A stretch of 64,000 nt of DNA, taken from Paenibacillus fonticola DSM 21315 (GTDB lineage Bacteria > Bacillota > Bacilli > Paenibacillales > Paenibacillaceae). Shown here piece by piece: positions 8,720-17,635 of the stretch. The stretch's first letter is position 1, and each line of letters starts with the position of its first letter. The translations under genes were made by a program, and so were the position numbers. Where the stretch lies: assembly GCF_000381905.1 (NCBI RefSeq), contig NZ_KB907272.1, positions 29,742 to 93,741 of the forward strand, read 5' to 3'. The notes beneath the pieces were generated by a model. That model had not been told where the DNA came from. It was given only the letters and a program-made list of their open reading frames with translations, and did not search any database.

Positions 8720-9427
8720 ATGTACAGTTTTATTTTCGACGTAGATGATACCGTTTATGATCAGTTGTCTCCATTTGCCCAGGCTTTTGAAAAGCATTTT
8801 AGCAGTTACGCCAGTATTCCTTTGCAAGATTTATACCTCTACAGCAGGAAATTCAGTGATGAGGTATTTGAGCGGACAGAAAGCGGGAAGATGGGCAAGC
8901 GGGAAATGCATGTTTACCGAATAAGCAAGGCTTTTCAAATGTTTGACGTTCAGATTACCACGGAGGAAGCACTAAGCTTTCAATACGATTACGAAACTTT
9001 TCAAAGCAAAATTCAGCTGCTGCCTGACGTTGTTCAAGCTTTGGACTTCTGTAAGGCAAAAGGGCTTCCTTTGGGAGTAATTACGAACGGCCCGCGGGAA
9101 CATCAACGCAGCAAAGTGAAGCAGCTTGGATTAGAACGGTGGATTTTGTCTGAGCACCTGTTTATTTCAAGTGAAATTGGAATAGCTAAGCCCGATAAGC
9201 GGATATTTGAATACGCTCAAACTACAATGAACCTGCATCCAGAGTCGACATTCTATATAGGCGATTCATATGCCAACGATGTTATCGGTGCGAAGCAGGC
9301 AGGGTGGAAGGCGATTTGGGTCAACCGCCGGGGATTAGCCCCTCTTTCTACAGAGATCAGGCCCGACTATATTGTTGATGCGCAGCACTCCATAACTGAA
9401 ATAGTGAGCTCGATTTGGTACAAATAG
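8720..9427 (+). CDS. HAD-superfamily hydrolase (subfamily IA phosphatase)
   Basis: This 235-residue protein carries all four HAD motifs: nucleophile 'FDVDDTVYD' near residue 6, 'VITNGPREH', Lys in 'GIAKPDKRIF' and 'YIGDSYANDV'. The insertion between motifs I and II is the helical cap of subfamily I. It starts 7 bp after transketolase without a clear ribosome site, so it is probably translationally coupled. It likely dephosphorylates a sugar phosphate or nucleotide. Its place at the operon end suggests relief of sugar-phosphate build-up, which is inference. Confidence 0.85.
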   Translation: MYSFIFDVDDTVYDQLSPFAQAFEKHFSSYASIPLQDLYLYSRKFSDEVFERTESGKMGKREMHVYRISKAFQMFDVQITTEEALSFQYDYETFQSKIQLLPDVVQALDFCKAKGLPLGVITNGPREHQRSKVKQLGLERWILSEHLFISSEIGIAKPDKRIFEYAQTTMNLHPESTFYIGDSYANDVIGAKQAGWKAIWVNRRGLAPLSTEIRPDYIVDAQHSITEIVSSIWYK

Positions 9428-9430
9428 AAA

Positions 9431-9457
9431 AAAAGCCCGTTGTAGCGGGCTTTTTTT
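9431..9457 (+). terminator. Rho-independent terminator ending the PTS/GatZ/tkt operon
   Basis: The perfect stem AAAAGCCCG / CGGGCTTTT starts a few bases after the HAD gene stop and is followed by T residues. Confidence 0.9.
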
Positions 9458-9669
9458 CTATTTTGTCACCAAAGTCACCTCAAATGAAACATTTAATCCT
9501 GCATTCCCATTAGAGAACGTACGTGCTATAATAAGTACGCCAAACACGTATTTTGCGCACTTTTATTTTTAAGCGATTCTTTTTCTTGCAGCTTGTTAGT
9601 TGTCTGTTTAAACATTCATACAAAAGGACTATAAAAGGTAAAAATAAACATATTATAAGAGGGATGGCA

Positions 9670-10587
9670 TTGACTACAAAATATGATTTAGAAGAATTGT
9701 ACACGGAGCCGCTTCAAGCATTTACGATTTGGATGAAGCAGTCAGGCTATACCGAAACTACGAGGAAAGAATACATGAGGGAAGTATATGATTATTTATT
9801 TTCTCTCGATGAGCTGCCCGTGCAGCAGGCGGGAAAATTACATATCGTCAGCTTTTTGGTAGCTAAGCAGGAAACCGCTGGTGATAAGACAAGGAATCGC
9901 ACGCTATCGGCGATCCGTTCGTTTTATGCGGCGCTGATCGATTTAGAGCTGGCAGCCCGGAACCCTGCCTTGGAAGTCAAAAAATCAAAAACGGAGAAAA
10001 ATAAAATTCCTGTCTATTTGGAAGAAAAAGAGCTAGAGAAGGTACTCGGTTATGTATCGGGCCGATATCGCGATAGAAATCTCGCTATTTTTTTATTGAT
10101 GGGATATTGCGGGCTGCGGGTGGGTGAAGTACACCGGATGAATTTGTCTCATTTTAAAAAAACAAAAGGAACGCTCGAAATATTGGGGAAAGGGCGAAAA
10201 TGGAATGAAATCCCACTGCCTGAGCTCGTGGTGGAATACCTCGCCAAAGTGGAAGAGGAACGCATTCAGCCGTACAGCTCGAAGGAGGAGGCATTTTTCG
10301 TATCCCAGAAGGGCCGCAGGCTGTCGATTCGCCAAATTCAGAAAATAGCCAGACAGGTCTTTGATGCGTTCAAACAGGACCACCCGCATTTGAGCGATCT
10401 TCAATTGTCCTGTCATAAGCTGAGGCATTCATTCGCCACGATGCTGTTGAATAACAATGTCGATATCCGCGTTGTCAAGGAGCTGCTGGGCCACGCCTCG
10501 ATTGAAACAACGATGATTTATACACATATCAACGACGAGCAAAAGCGCAGTGCGATGACGACTATCGAGGTGCCGAAAATGGGATAA
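9670..10587 (+). CDS. Tyrosine recombinase of the XerC/XerD type
   Basis: This protein of about 305 residues has an N-terminal SAM-like core-binding domain ('AFTIWMKQSGYTETTRKEYM') and a catalytic domain with Arg in 'CGLRVGEVHR', 'CHKLRHSFATMLL', His in 'LLGHASIETT' and Tyr in 'MIYTHIND'. The size and organisation match Xer-type or small integrase-like recombinases rather than phage integrases. The open frame extends upstream to 9553, but the best start is TTG 9670, six bases after AGAGGG; ATG 9664 is too close to that site. No att-like repeats or phage genes flank it, so it is probably a chromosomal recombinase paralogue. Its target site is unknown. Confidence 0.88.
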   Translation: MTTKYDLEELYTEPLQAFTIWMKQSGYTETTRKEYMREVYDYLFSLDELPVQQAGKLHIVSFLVAKQETAGDKTRNRTLSAIRSFYAALIDLELAARNPALEVKKSKTEKNKIPVYLEEKELEKVLGYVSGRYRDRNLAIFLLMGYCGLRVGEVHRMNLSHFKKTKGTLEILGKGRKWNEIPLPELVVEYLAKVEEERIQPYSSKEEAFFVSQKGRRLSIRQIQKIARQVFDAFKQDHPHLSDLQLSCHKLRHSFATMLLNNNVDIRVVKELLGHASIETTMIYTHINDEQKRSAMTTIEVPKMG

Positions 10588-10723
10588 GCATCTGCCGGCG
10601 TAAATCAAGTGGTCCACCTCCCGCTCAAAATTCAGAAATGGAGGCTTTTTTATGGAGAAAGGTTTTTAAATTTAGTTGCCGAAATAATAGTGTAACTAAT
10701 ATATGATGGGGGTTCTTCATTCC

Positions 10724-11479
10724 ATGCAGTACATACAAATCACGAAAAACAATATCGCGAATGAGCATATATGCTGCGCACTTGGCGCAAAACAATACGA
10801 ACATGCCGTGTTAGAAAAAAAGAATTGGTTAAGCGAGCGGATGGAGGATGGCTTAGTATTTTTACGTTTGGATGAGCGTGCAAAGGTATTTATTGAGTAT
10901 ATGCCAGCGGAGAAAGCGTGGGTACCTATCAAGGCCCCCAATTATATGTACATTAATTGTTTATGGATATCGGGCAGGTATAAGGAGTGTGGTCATGGCA
11001 AGCAGCTTTTAGCCAAATGTATCGAAGATGCCAAGACTCTCGGCATGGATGGAATCGTACATATTGTTGGCCAAAAAAAGCTCCCATACCTAAGTGATAA
11101 GCGGTATTTTGAGCATATGGGTTTTCATATAGTAGATGAGGCAGATCCCTATTTCGAGCTGGCTGTATTAAAGTGGAATGATCAAGCGGTTACGCCTGCT
11201 TTTAAAAGCTCTGTGGAAACAACGATTGATTTTAAAGAGGGAATAAGTATTTTTTATACTGCACAATGCCCTTACGCTGTTGGTATTGTGGAACAACTTA
11301 GAGCAATTGCAGAGGAGAGAAGCGTGGCGTTTCACGCTCATCGTTTAAAAACAAGAGAAGAAGCCCAGCAAGCAGCTGCAGTCTGGACGACCTTTAGTAT
11401 GTACTATAACGATAAATTCCTTACTCACGAAATTATGAGTCCGAATAAATTTGCGAAGCTGCTGGATAAATTATTATGA
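10724..11479 (+). CDS. YoaP-like GNAT acetyltransferase
   Basis: This protein of about 251 residues has an N-terminal GNAT domain ('MYINCLWISGRYKECGHG', then 'GKQLLAKCIEDAKTLGMDG') and a C-terminal extension with 'TAQCPYAVGIVEQL', matching the layout of Bacillus YoaP-type proteins (GNAT plus YoaP domain). The C-terminal part has a thioredoxin-like look with a single Cys. ATG 10724 gives the family-like N-terminus 'MQYIQITKNNI'; in-frame ATGs at 10703 and 10706 are alternatives. The substrate is unknown. Confidence 0.75.
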   Translation: MQYIQITKNNIANEHICCALGAKQYEHAVLEKKNWLSERMEDGLVFLRLDERAKVFIEYMPAEKAWVPIKAPNYMYINCLWISGRYKECGHGKQLLAKCIEDAKTLGMDGIVHIVGQKKLPYLSDKRYFEHMGFHIVDEADPYFELAVLKWNDQAVTPAFKSSVETTIDFKEGISIFYTAQCPYAVGIVEQLRAIAEERSVAFHAHRLKTREEAQQAAAVWTTFSMYYNDKFLTHEIMSPNKFAKLLDKLL

Positions 11480-11494
11480 TGTTCTGATATGGCA

Positions 11495-11531
11495 AGACCT
11501 CGTTCTCCTTAAACGGATAATAACGAGGTCT
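11495..11531. terminator. Stem-loop between convergent genes
   Basis: A perfect 10-bp stem AGACCTCGTT / AACGAGGTCT lies between the convergent acetyltransferase and cyclophilin genes. The T-tracts are weak on both sides. Confidence 0.55.
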
Positions 11532-11547
11532 ATTGTTTATGCAGGCG

Positions 11548-12282
11548 TTATTTTACTGTAATCTTTATTTCCTTCATTTGAATCGTTTCTATTGGGGAAC
11601 TCATTGCACCGTCTGAGCCAGCTTGAACAGGGGTGGCCGCAATTTCCTGAACGACATCCATTCCGTCTATCACTTTACCAAAAATGGTGTAATACGGCTG
11701 CATGTTCAAAGATTTGCTATCTTCGCCTGTGCAAATAAAAAATTGGCTTCCATTCGTATCAGGGCCTGCATTTGCCATAGCGACGATGCCCGGTTCATAT
11801 TCATAATCCGTGCTCTCATCTTCGAAGCGATATCCTGGTCCGCCTTGGCCAGTGCCCTCGGGATCCCCAGTCTGGATTACAAAGGTTTCCAACACGCGAT
11901 GGAAAATAACATTATCATAAAAGCCTTGCTCCGCTAAAAACACGAAGTTGTTGACGGTGATGGGAGCGTCTTTCGCAAACAGCTCAAGCGTAATCGTGCC
12001 TTTGGTCGTCGTAATTTCGGCTTCATAGGATTTGTTTGTGTCGATTTGCATCGCTGGAGGGTTGTCCCAGCTCATCGTATTTTTTGTTTCGGGCTCTTGA
12101 GTTTGCTGTTGTCCCTGTTCTTGTTCTGTTGGCGGGGTGGCCTGCTCTGCCGCATTTTCCGCCGGTGGGTTGTTTGCCGCAGCTGCTTGTTCTGCTGTCT
12201 TGTTTTTCTCCCCGCAGCCGCTAATAAGTAGAGTTGCCGAAATAAGCAGAATGAAAGTCAACACCAGATGCTTCTTTTTCAT
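11548..12282 (-). CDS. Cyclophilin-type peptidyl-prolyl isomerase lipoprotein
   Basis: This 244-residue protein starts MKKKHLV and carries a lipoprotein signal with lipobox LISGC (Cys23). A low-complexity linker rich in Ala, Pro, Glu and Gln (about 25-80) follows, then a cyclophilin domain ('VIFHRVLETFVIQTGDP', 'GIVAMANAGPDTNGSQFFI', 'IFGKVIDGMDVV'). These blocks hold the catalytic Arg and substrate pocket. It probably assists folding of exported proteins at the outer face of the membrane. The frame extends upstream to 12324, but the signal peptide begins at 12282. Confidence 0.92.
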   Translation of the reverse strand: MKKKHLVLTFILLISATLLISGCGEKNKTAEQAAAANNPPAENAAEQATPPTEQEQGQQQTQEPETKNTMSWDNPPAMQIDTNKSYEAEITTTKGTITLELFAKDAPITVNNFVFLAEQGFYDNVIFHRVLETFVIQTGDPEGTGQGGPGYRFEDESTDYEYEPGIVAMANAGPDTNGSQFFICTGEDSKSLNMQPYYTIFGKVIDGMDVVQEIAATPVQAGSDGAMSSPIETIQMKEIKITVK

Positions 12283-12444
12283 AGATCCATGATCCACTCC
12301 TTTTAATAAATCTTGTCTTATCATACCGATATTTCGGCCAAATTACTAGTTTGCTAATTCAAGACCATGCGGATGGATATAGAATAGACTTATATTTGTT
12401 ATAATATGGATATATTAAACTTCTAAAAATTGGAGGTTAGTTTT

Positions 12445-13929
12445 TTGCAGCGTTATTATAATAAACTAATCATTATTATTGCGGCAGTGACTATAGTGCT
12501 GAAGCAGATCAGCTTGGAGACGGGCCAATGGCTAAGGGATCACCAGGATACTATTCAGAGCGTGGAGATAGGCATGCATATTCAAGAGAGGGAAATTGTG
12601 GTTTCAAATGTGGCGGGGTTCATTCCGGGCAGCCAGGCTCCAGATCATCGGCATGCGATTGTTCTATCAGCGCATTTCGATCATGTAGGGTGGAGTGGGA
12701 AAGCGAATGAAAAGACGATTTATAGATGAAGTGTAGATAACGCTTCGGGAGTCAGCGCGCTGTTGCAGCTTGCGTCCATGTTAAGTGAGGCAAAGGCAAT
12801 GCAAAGTGATGTCATTTTCGCTGCTTTTAACGGGGAAGAATCCGGCATGCTGGGCAGTAAAGCCTTTGTCAAGCAGCTTGAGGACGATTACGATCATGTA
12901 TACAACATTAATCTGGACTGCTTAGGCATTGCTGATGGCGGCAGGCTTCTGCTCGTAAGCAATGAAGCCAATTCTCTCGTAACTGGCCTGCAAGATTATT
13001 TTATGAAGCTTGGTATTGACTCTACTACAGACGGATCCTATGGAGATAGCGATCACTTGTCGTTTGCAGCCGCAGGTTTTCCGGCGGTTACACTATCCCA
13101 GGAAAATATCTCGGTCATTCATACCGTTCATGATGTGCCAGATGTATTGGATTATGACCTGCTCGATCAGTACGTTGGAGCGCTGTCGGCATTTATCCAA
13201 GAAGTAGGGGACTCTCCGGAATTGGTGCATGGTGCACCTTCCAGCCAAGTTGCACAAATGACTCCTCAGGAGCAGGCGGTCATGAGCAAGCTGATTGAAG
13301 AGGCCCAAGAGGAACAGCAGCAGCTGCATTTAGGGGAATACAAGCTTATCGGTTCGGAGGAAAAGCATATTGTCGTTACTGGTCTATTTGAAAGCTTTGT
13401 AAAAGCCCGAGAGGCGGAGCAAGCCGTAAAAGGATTAAAGCTGCCCCAATCGATTCTCAATTATCAATTTAGTTCCGTAACTATAAATGCTGATCTGCCT
13501 GAGAACGAGTTGACGGAAAATTCCGATATGCAAATCAATACTGTTTATCAAGCGGATATCACCATAAATGAAGTAAATAGCGTTGCCTTAACCTACAAAG
13601 AACAAAATGGAGAAGGGGTTTCCGTTCAAATTAGTAAAGCTCCGATTGAATTTGAAGATCCAAACATGGTTATTACTACCGAGAAGTACGAAGGTCACGA
13701 ATACGATGTTGTGGACACCGGCAAGTTTATTGTGCTGATGACTGAAGCTACTGTAAAGGATGAAACGTACTATCTCCAAATTTACGGCGGCAGGGATCAT
13801 GTTTATAAAGGAGACGAAGGAGAGGAGCAAGCCTTCGTATTTAATTGGGCAAGCAAAAATAAACAACAAGCGTTGAAATGGGTGCACAGCGTACCCTGGA
13901 GTCAATTGATTGAAGAAATCGGAATTTAA
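12445..13929 (+). pseudogene. M28 family zinc aminopeptidase, interrupted by an in-frame TGA and shortened at the N-terminus
   Basis: TTG 12445, eight bases after GGAGG, opens a frame with a hydrophobic N-terminus (LIIIIAAVTIVL) that soon enters the M28 catalytic domain ('VLSAHFDHVGW'). The frame is stopped by TGA at 12727-12729 and resumes without a frameshift in 'SVDNASGVSALLQLASML', 'NGEESGMLGSKAF' and 'DSDHLSFAAAGFPAV', then a C-terminal domain of about 200 residues. The stop sits where M28 enzymes usually have Gly before the metal-binding Asp. About 100 residues that normally separate the signal peptide from the metal site are also missing, which argues for real decay rather than a sequencing error alone. 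Confidence 0.8.
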
Positions 13930-14077
13930 CCGCGCATAGTAGCTGGGATAAATATGCATTATTTCAGAAGAGTGGGACACCCTACATTTATAATTCAGTA
14001 ATTTGTCACAGGGCATTTTACAACTTGGATAGTGGGAAGGATTGAAGGGGTTGGATTTTTTTCAAGGTAAGGAATCG

Positions 14078-14758
14078 ATGACAGCGATAGAATGGATTCT
14101 AAGAGGTATTGTCAGCTTTGTCTTCCTGCTCATTATCGCTAAGTTTATGGGCCAGCGCTCGATATCTCAATTGAGACTTCTCGATTTCATTATCGCTTTA
14201 ACGCTTGGAAATATTATCGCTCACCCGCTGTCCGACCAGAAAATCGGATTGAAGGGATCATTCATTACTACGGCTATCCTTACCGTGCTATATGTCATAG
14301 GAACCTGGCTAAGTTTGAAATGGCCTCGGTTCAATCGGTTTCTGCATCCAGAGCCGATCACGCTTATTCAAAACGGTCAAATTCAATTCCATCAATTAGC
14401 GAAAGCCAGAATTTCTACGGATTTCTTATTTTCGGAGCTGCGCAAAGAAAAAGTTGAGGATATTCAAAAGGTAGCCCTTGCGTTATGGGAGCCTGGGGGA
14501 ATTGTTTCCGTGTTTATGGATACCCCTTTCCAGCCGGCTACTCCAGCAGACCTAAACTTGAAGACGCAGCCGTTCGTCATTACAAGACCGATTATTGTAG
14601 ACGGCCAAATCGAAATGACGCTGCTGCAGGAAATGGGTAAAGACCTCGATTGGCTTGAGGAGCAGATCGCCAGGGCAAGTGCGGATATTCCCGATGTATT
14701 GCTGGCAACCATCAGCGATAATGCGGTCGTGCAGGTGATGAAAAAACATGCTAAATGA
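14078..14758 (+). CDS. DUF421 membrane protein (YetF/YcaP family)
   Basis: This protein of about 226 residues has three N-terminal transmembrane segments followed by a cytoplasmic DUF421 domain ('ARISTDFLFSELRKEKVEDI', 'KVALALWEPGGIVSV'). The blocks 'AKFMGQRSISQLRLLDFII' and 'TLGNIIAHPLSD' are family signatures. ATG 14078 follows AAGGTAAGGA and matches the usual start; in-frame TTGs at 14042 and 14051 would add a few residues. Related Bacillus proteins are membrane proteins linked to sporulation or the envelope, but the biochemical role is not settled. It may be co-transcribed with the next gene, 33 bp downstream. Confidence 0.85.
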   Translation: MTAIEWILRGIVSFVFLLIIAKFMGQRSISQLRLLDFIIALTLGNIIAHPLSDQKIGLKGSFITTAILTVLYVIGTWLSLKWPRFNRFLHPEPITLIQNGQIQFHQLAKARISTDFLFSELRKEKVEDIQKVALALWEPGGIVSVFMDTPFQPATPADLNLKTQPFVITRPIIVDGQIEMTLLQEMGKDLDWLEEQIARASADIPDVLLATISDNAVVQVMKKHAK

Positions 14759-14791
14759 TTCCTTATAAGGTCGAAAGGCTGGTGTCCGTCC

Positions 14792-16381
14792 ATGTTAATA
14801 GCGGTTATTGTGCTGTTCATTCTTTTCCTGGTGATGGCGGTTTGGTCGTCCCGCAGGAAACAGAAGCCTTTTCCGAAAGAGAAGGACTTGCGCCAAGTAA
14901 AATCCAACGCCGGGGCCAGCGCCAAAAAAGTAATTGTTATCGTGGTCGACTCCCTGATGGCCGAAGCGGTAGATAGAGGTTTGAAGCAAGAGGAGCTTCC
15001 CACATTTCAGTTCTTGATCGAGCGAGGTCAATATTACAAGGATATGGTCAGTTCTTTCCCCACGATGTCCGTGACGATTGACAGTTCCCTCCTCACGGGG
15101 GCTTATCCGGATCGTCATCATGTGCCTGGGCTGAACTGGTACTCCGTTCGAGAACATAAGCTTATCAATTACGGAACCGGCCCGGCGGAAGTCATAAAGA
15201 TTGGTGTAAACCAGGTGATGGCGGATGCCTTGATGCATTTGAACGGCAGTCACCTGAACCCCGAGCTGCCAACCATTTATGAAGATTTGTCACGAGCGGG
15301 AAAAAAAACAGGCAGCATCAACGGTCTGATCTATCGCGGTCCTGCTTCTCATACGTTATCACTCCCGGCCTGGATGCATGGACCAACGTCCATGCCTGAA
15401 TCGATTTCGGTCAAGGGTCCGGACTTCCTGGCATTAGGCTCGCTAACCAACCCGCTGGAAGGGATCGAAGATCTTCCCGGCAGCATCATCCACCGTCTGG
15501 GCATTAACAGTGAATTTTCGATCTCCACTGCGAGCTATTTAATCAAGGAAGATAAGCTTCCCGACTTTTTGTATATATACCTGCCCGATATGGATCAGCA
15601 GATTCATAAGAAAGGGCCGTCCGATCTAAAGAGTCTGAAGGATACCGACCATCAGCTCCAGACCTTATTGCAAAATTTCGGATCATTGGAAAATGCGCTG
15701 GAAAAGGCGATCATCGTCATTATCGGTGATAGCGGCATGACTGAAATCTTGCCTGCGAATGAAAATCCAGTGGTCGAATTATTCCCTTTGCTGCAAGCTT
15801 TTAACGTCTTCTCCCAGGGGGAGGCCATGACGGACGAGACGGAAATCGTTCTGGCCGTGAATGAGACGATGGCATATGTCTACAACCTGAAGGCTCGGGA
15901 TGCCAGAGATATTGCCGAGGCTATCAGGGCCGATTCGCGCATCGATATCATTGCCTGGAGAGATGGAGATTGGATATGCGTCAGTGACGGCGCCTCCAAA
16001 GAGCTCCGGTTCAAAACGGGCGGGGAGCTGACGGACACTTATAAGCAATCATGGACGATTGAAGGGGAGCCGCAAGCATTGGATCTAAAAATCAATCACG
16101 AGCGGCAAACCTTGGATTACGAGCGGTACCCCGATGTGCTGCAAAGATTATACGGAGCTTTGCATTCGCACGACGGCGATTTCCTGGTCGTGGCCGCCAA
16201 ACCAGGATATGAGCTGGCTGATCAACATTCGCCAACCCACAAGGGCGGAGGCAGCCACGGCTCTCTTGGACATGCAGAGTCGCTTGTGCCGTTGATTATC
16301 AGCGGCACGGAAGAACGGCCCGAAAATTTGCGGATCGTTGATTTAAAGGCTTTCCTGCAGAAGCTTGTGACGAAACAATAG
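14792..16381 (+). CDS. Membrane-anchored alkaline-phosphatase-superfamily phosphodiesterase/nucleotide pyrophosphatase
   Basis: This 529-residue protein has an N-terminal membrane anchor (LIAVIVLFILFLVMAVW) and a type I phosphodiesterase/nucleotide pyrophosphatase domain. Metal and nucleophile motifs are visible: 'VIVIVVDSLM', Thr in 'SSFPTMSVTIDSSLLTG', 'YLPDMDQQIHK', 'VIIGDSGM' and 'SPTHKGGGSHGSLGH'. The catalytic domain is expected outside the membrane, acting on a phosphodiester or phosphonate; the exact substrate is unknown. It follows the DUF421 gene closely, suggesting an operon. Confidence 0.85.
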   Translation: MLIAVIVLFILFLVMAVWSSRRKQKPFPKEKDLRQVKSNAGASAKKVIVIVVDSLMAEAVDRGLKQEELPTFQFLIERGQYYKDMVSSFPTMSVTIDSSLLTGAYPDRHHVPGLNWYSVREHKLINYGTGPAEVIKIGVNQVMADALMHLNGSHLNPELPTIYEDLSRAGKKTGSINGLIYRGPASHTLSLPAWMHGPTSMPESISVKGPDFLALGSLTNPLEGIEDLPGSIIHRLGINSEFSISTASYLIKEDKLPDFLYIYLPDMDQQIHKKGPSDLKSLKDTDHQLQTLLQNFGSLENALEKAIIVIIGDSGMTEILPANENPVVELFPLLQAFNVFSQGEAMTDETEIVLAVNETMAYVYNLKARDARDIAEAIRADSRIDIIAWRDGDWICVSDGASKELRFKTGGELTDTYKQSWTIEGEPQALDLKINHERQTLDYERYPDVLQRLYGALHSHDGDFLVVAAKPGYELADQHSPTHKGGGSHGSLGHAESLVPLIISGTEERPENLRIVDLKAFLQKLVTKQ

Positions 16382-16487
16382 GCAGCAAATCAGCGCAGCT
16401 CCCGATAACTACCCGGCGCGTGAAAAAGACAGTATACTAAGTATGAAGAATAAACCGGGAATGGAAAAAGGGAGTAACGATGATTAG

Positions 16488-17468
16488 ATGATTAAAACAA
16501 TTTCAGATATTGCAGCAATTGCAGGCGTGGCCAAAAGCACGGTATCCCGTTATTTAAACGGCGGTTCAGTCAGTCAAGCTACGCGGCAGCGCATCGAAAA
16601 AGTGATTAGGGAGCATCATTATGTTCCGAATACTTTTGCTCAAAGCTTGAAAGCGAGAAGAACGAATATCATTGGCACCGTAGTGCCGCGTCTCGATTCT
16701 TTTGCTACTTCCCAAACGCTGATGGGCATTGACGAAGAGCTGCGCAGCGCCAATTTTCAAATGCTGATCTCAAATACGAGTCAGGATATGGAACGGGAAA
16801 TCGAAGCGATCTATGATTTTGCCCGGCAGAAGGTTTCGGGGATCATTTTACTGGCCGCCCAAGTGAATGAGGAGCATCTTAAAGCGGCAGGCGAGATCAA
16901 CATTCCGATATTATTGGTCGGACAGGAGCATTCTCAGCTGTATAGCCTGATCCATGATGACTTTCATGCGGGCTACAAAATAGGACGGCATGTACTGGAA
17001 ATGGGTCATCGGCAAATGGCCTATCTTGGAGTAACGGAGAAGGATATTTCCGTGGGCATCCGGAGAAAAGAGGGCTTTAAAAAGAGCCTGGAAGGTACGG
17101 AGTGCTCGGTCTCCTATTATGAAACAGGCTTTAGAATGACGGATGCGATGGCAGCGGCATCGCAGATTCTGGATGAAAGCACGCCTTCCATCATCGTATG
17201 CGCCACGGATAACATTGCGCTCGGGGTCATGAAAGCCGCATACCTCCGGCAAATCATCATCCCTTCGGACTTGTCGGTGACAGGCTTTGGAGGCTATGAC
17301 ATAACGGAAATTATCCATCCTACGCTGACTACGGTACGATATTTTTACAAAGAAGCAGGACAAGCTGCAGCGCGCAATATTATCAAGCTCGTGAGGGATG
17401 AGGAAATGGATCAAGTTACCATGCTGGATACCGAGCTCCTTGAGCGAGAAAGCGTTGACAAACGGTAA
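16488..17468 (+). CDS. scrR: LacI-family repressor of the sucrose operon
   Basis: This 326-residue protein has an N-terminal LacI HTH ('TISDIAAIAGVAKSTVSRYL', then the hinge 'FAQSLKARRTNIIG') and a periplasmic-binding-protein-like sensor domain. It is encoded directly before scrBKA on the same strand, and three copies of a GAACCGGTTC palindrome lie in the gap between them. The best inference is repression of the sucrose genes, relieved by a phosphorylated sugar. The symbol rests on context and family, not on a direct match. Confidence 0.85.
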   Translation: MIKTISDIAAIAGVAKSTVSRYLNGGSVSQATRQRIEKVIREHHYVPNTFAQSLKARRTNIIGTVVPRLDSFATSQTLMGIDEELRSANFQMLISNTSQDMEREIEAIYDFARQKVSGIILLAAQVNEEHLKAAGEINIPILLVGQEHSQLYSLIHDDFHAGYKIGRHVLEMGHRQMAYLGVTEKDISVGIRRKEGFKKSLEGTECSVSYYETGFRMTDAMAAASQILDESTPSIIVCATDNIALGVMKAAYLRQIIIPSDLSVTGFGGYDITEIIHPTLTTVRYFYKEAGQAAARNIIKLVRDEEMDQVTMLDTELLERESVDKR

Positions 17469-17490
17469 AACGGTGTTTATAATTCGAGAC

Positions 17491-17502
17491 AGAACCGGTT
17501 CC
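17491..17502. promoter_or_regulatory. LacI-type operator O1
   Basis: AGAACCGGTTCC contains a perfect GAACCGGTTC palindrome with the central CG typical of LacI-family operators. It lies upstream of the predicted -35. Confidence 0.82.
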
Positions 17503-17517
17503 ATAATTCACTGCAAT

Positions 17518-17547
17518 TTGCTTTAGAGTTATGGGACATCTTTTATA
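17518..17547 (+). promoter_or_regulatory. Candidate promoter of scrBKA
   Basis: TTGCTT (17518-17523) and TTTATA (17542-17547) are separated by 18 bp and lie between operators O1 and O2. The match to consensus is modest; the position between operators is the main support. Confidence 0.45.
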
Positions 17548-17555
17548 GCATATTT

Positions 17556-17567
17556 GGAACCGGTTCC
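17556..17567. promoter_or_regulatory. LacI-type operator O2
   Basis: GGAACCGGTTCC is a perfect 12-bp palindrome just downstream of the predicted -10, where repressor binding would block initiation. It is 65 bp centre-to-centre from O1. Confidence 0.87.
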
Positions 17568-17585
17568 TCTTTTTCACACGAAAAT

Positions 17586-17597
17586 GGAACCGGTTCT
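17586..17597. promoter_or_regulatory. LacI-type operator O3
   Basis: GGAACCGGTTCT repeats the same palindrome 30 bp centre-to-centre after O2, within the leader of scrB. Confidence 0.82.
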
Positions 17598-17635
17598 ACA
17601 GACTCTCGGAAATAGAGGGGAGATGGAGGCATTCG

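Noticed and set aside
9510..9545. LexA-like box (GAACGTACGTGC) next to a TATAAT in front of the recombinase
   Set aside because: It differs from the Bacillus-type LexA consensus at the conserved GTTC half and flanking bases, and no SOS gene is nearby.
9670..10587. Prophage or integrative element marked by the tyrosine recombinase
   Set aside because: No phage, plasmid or conjugation genes, no tRNA and no att-like direct repeats flank it.
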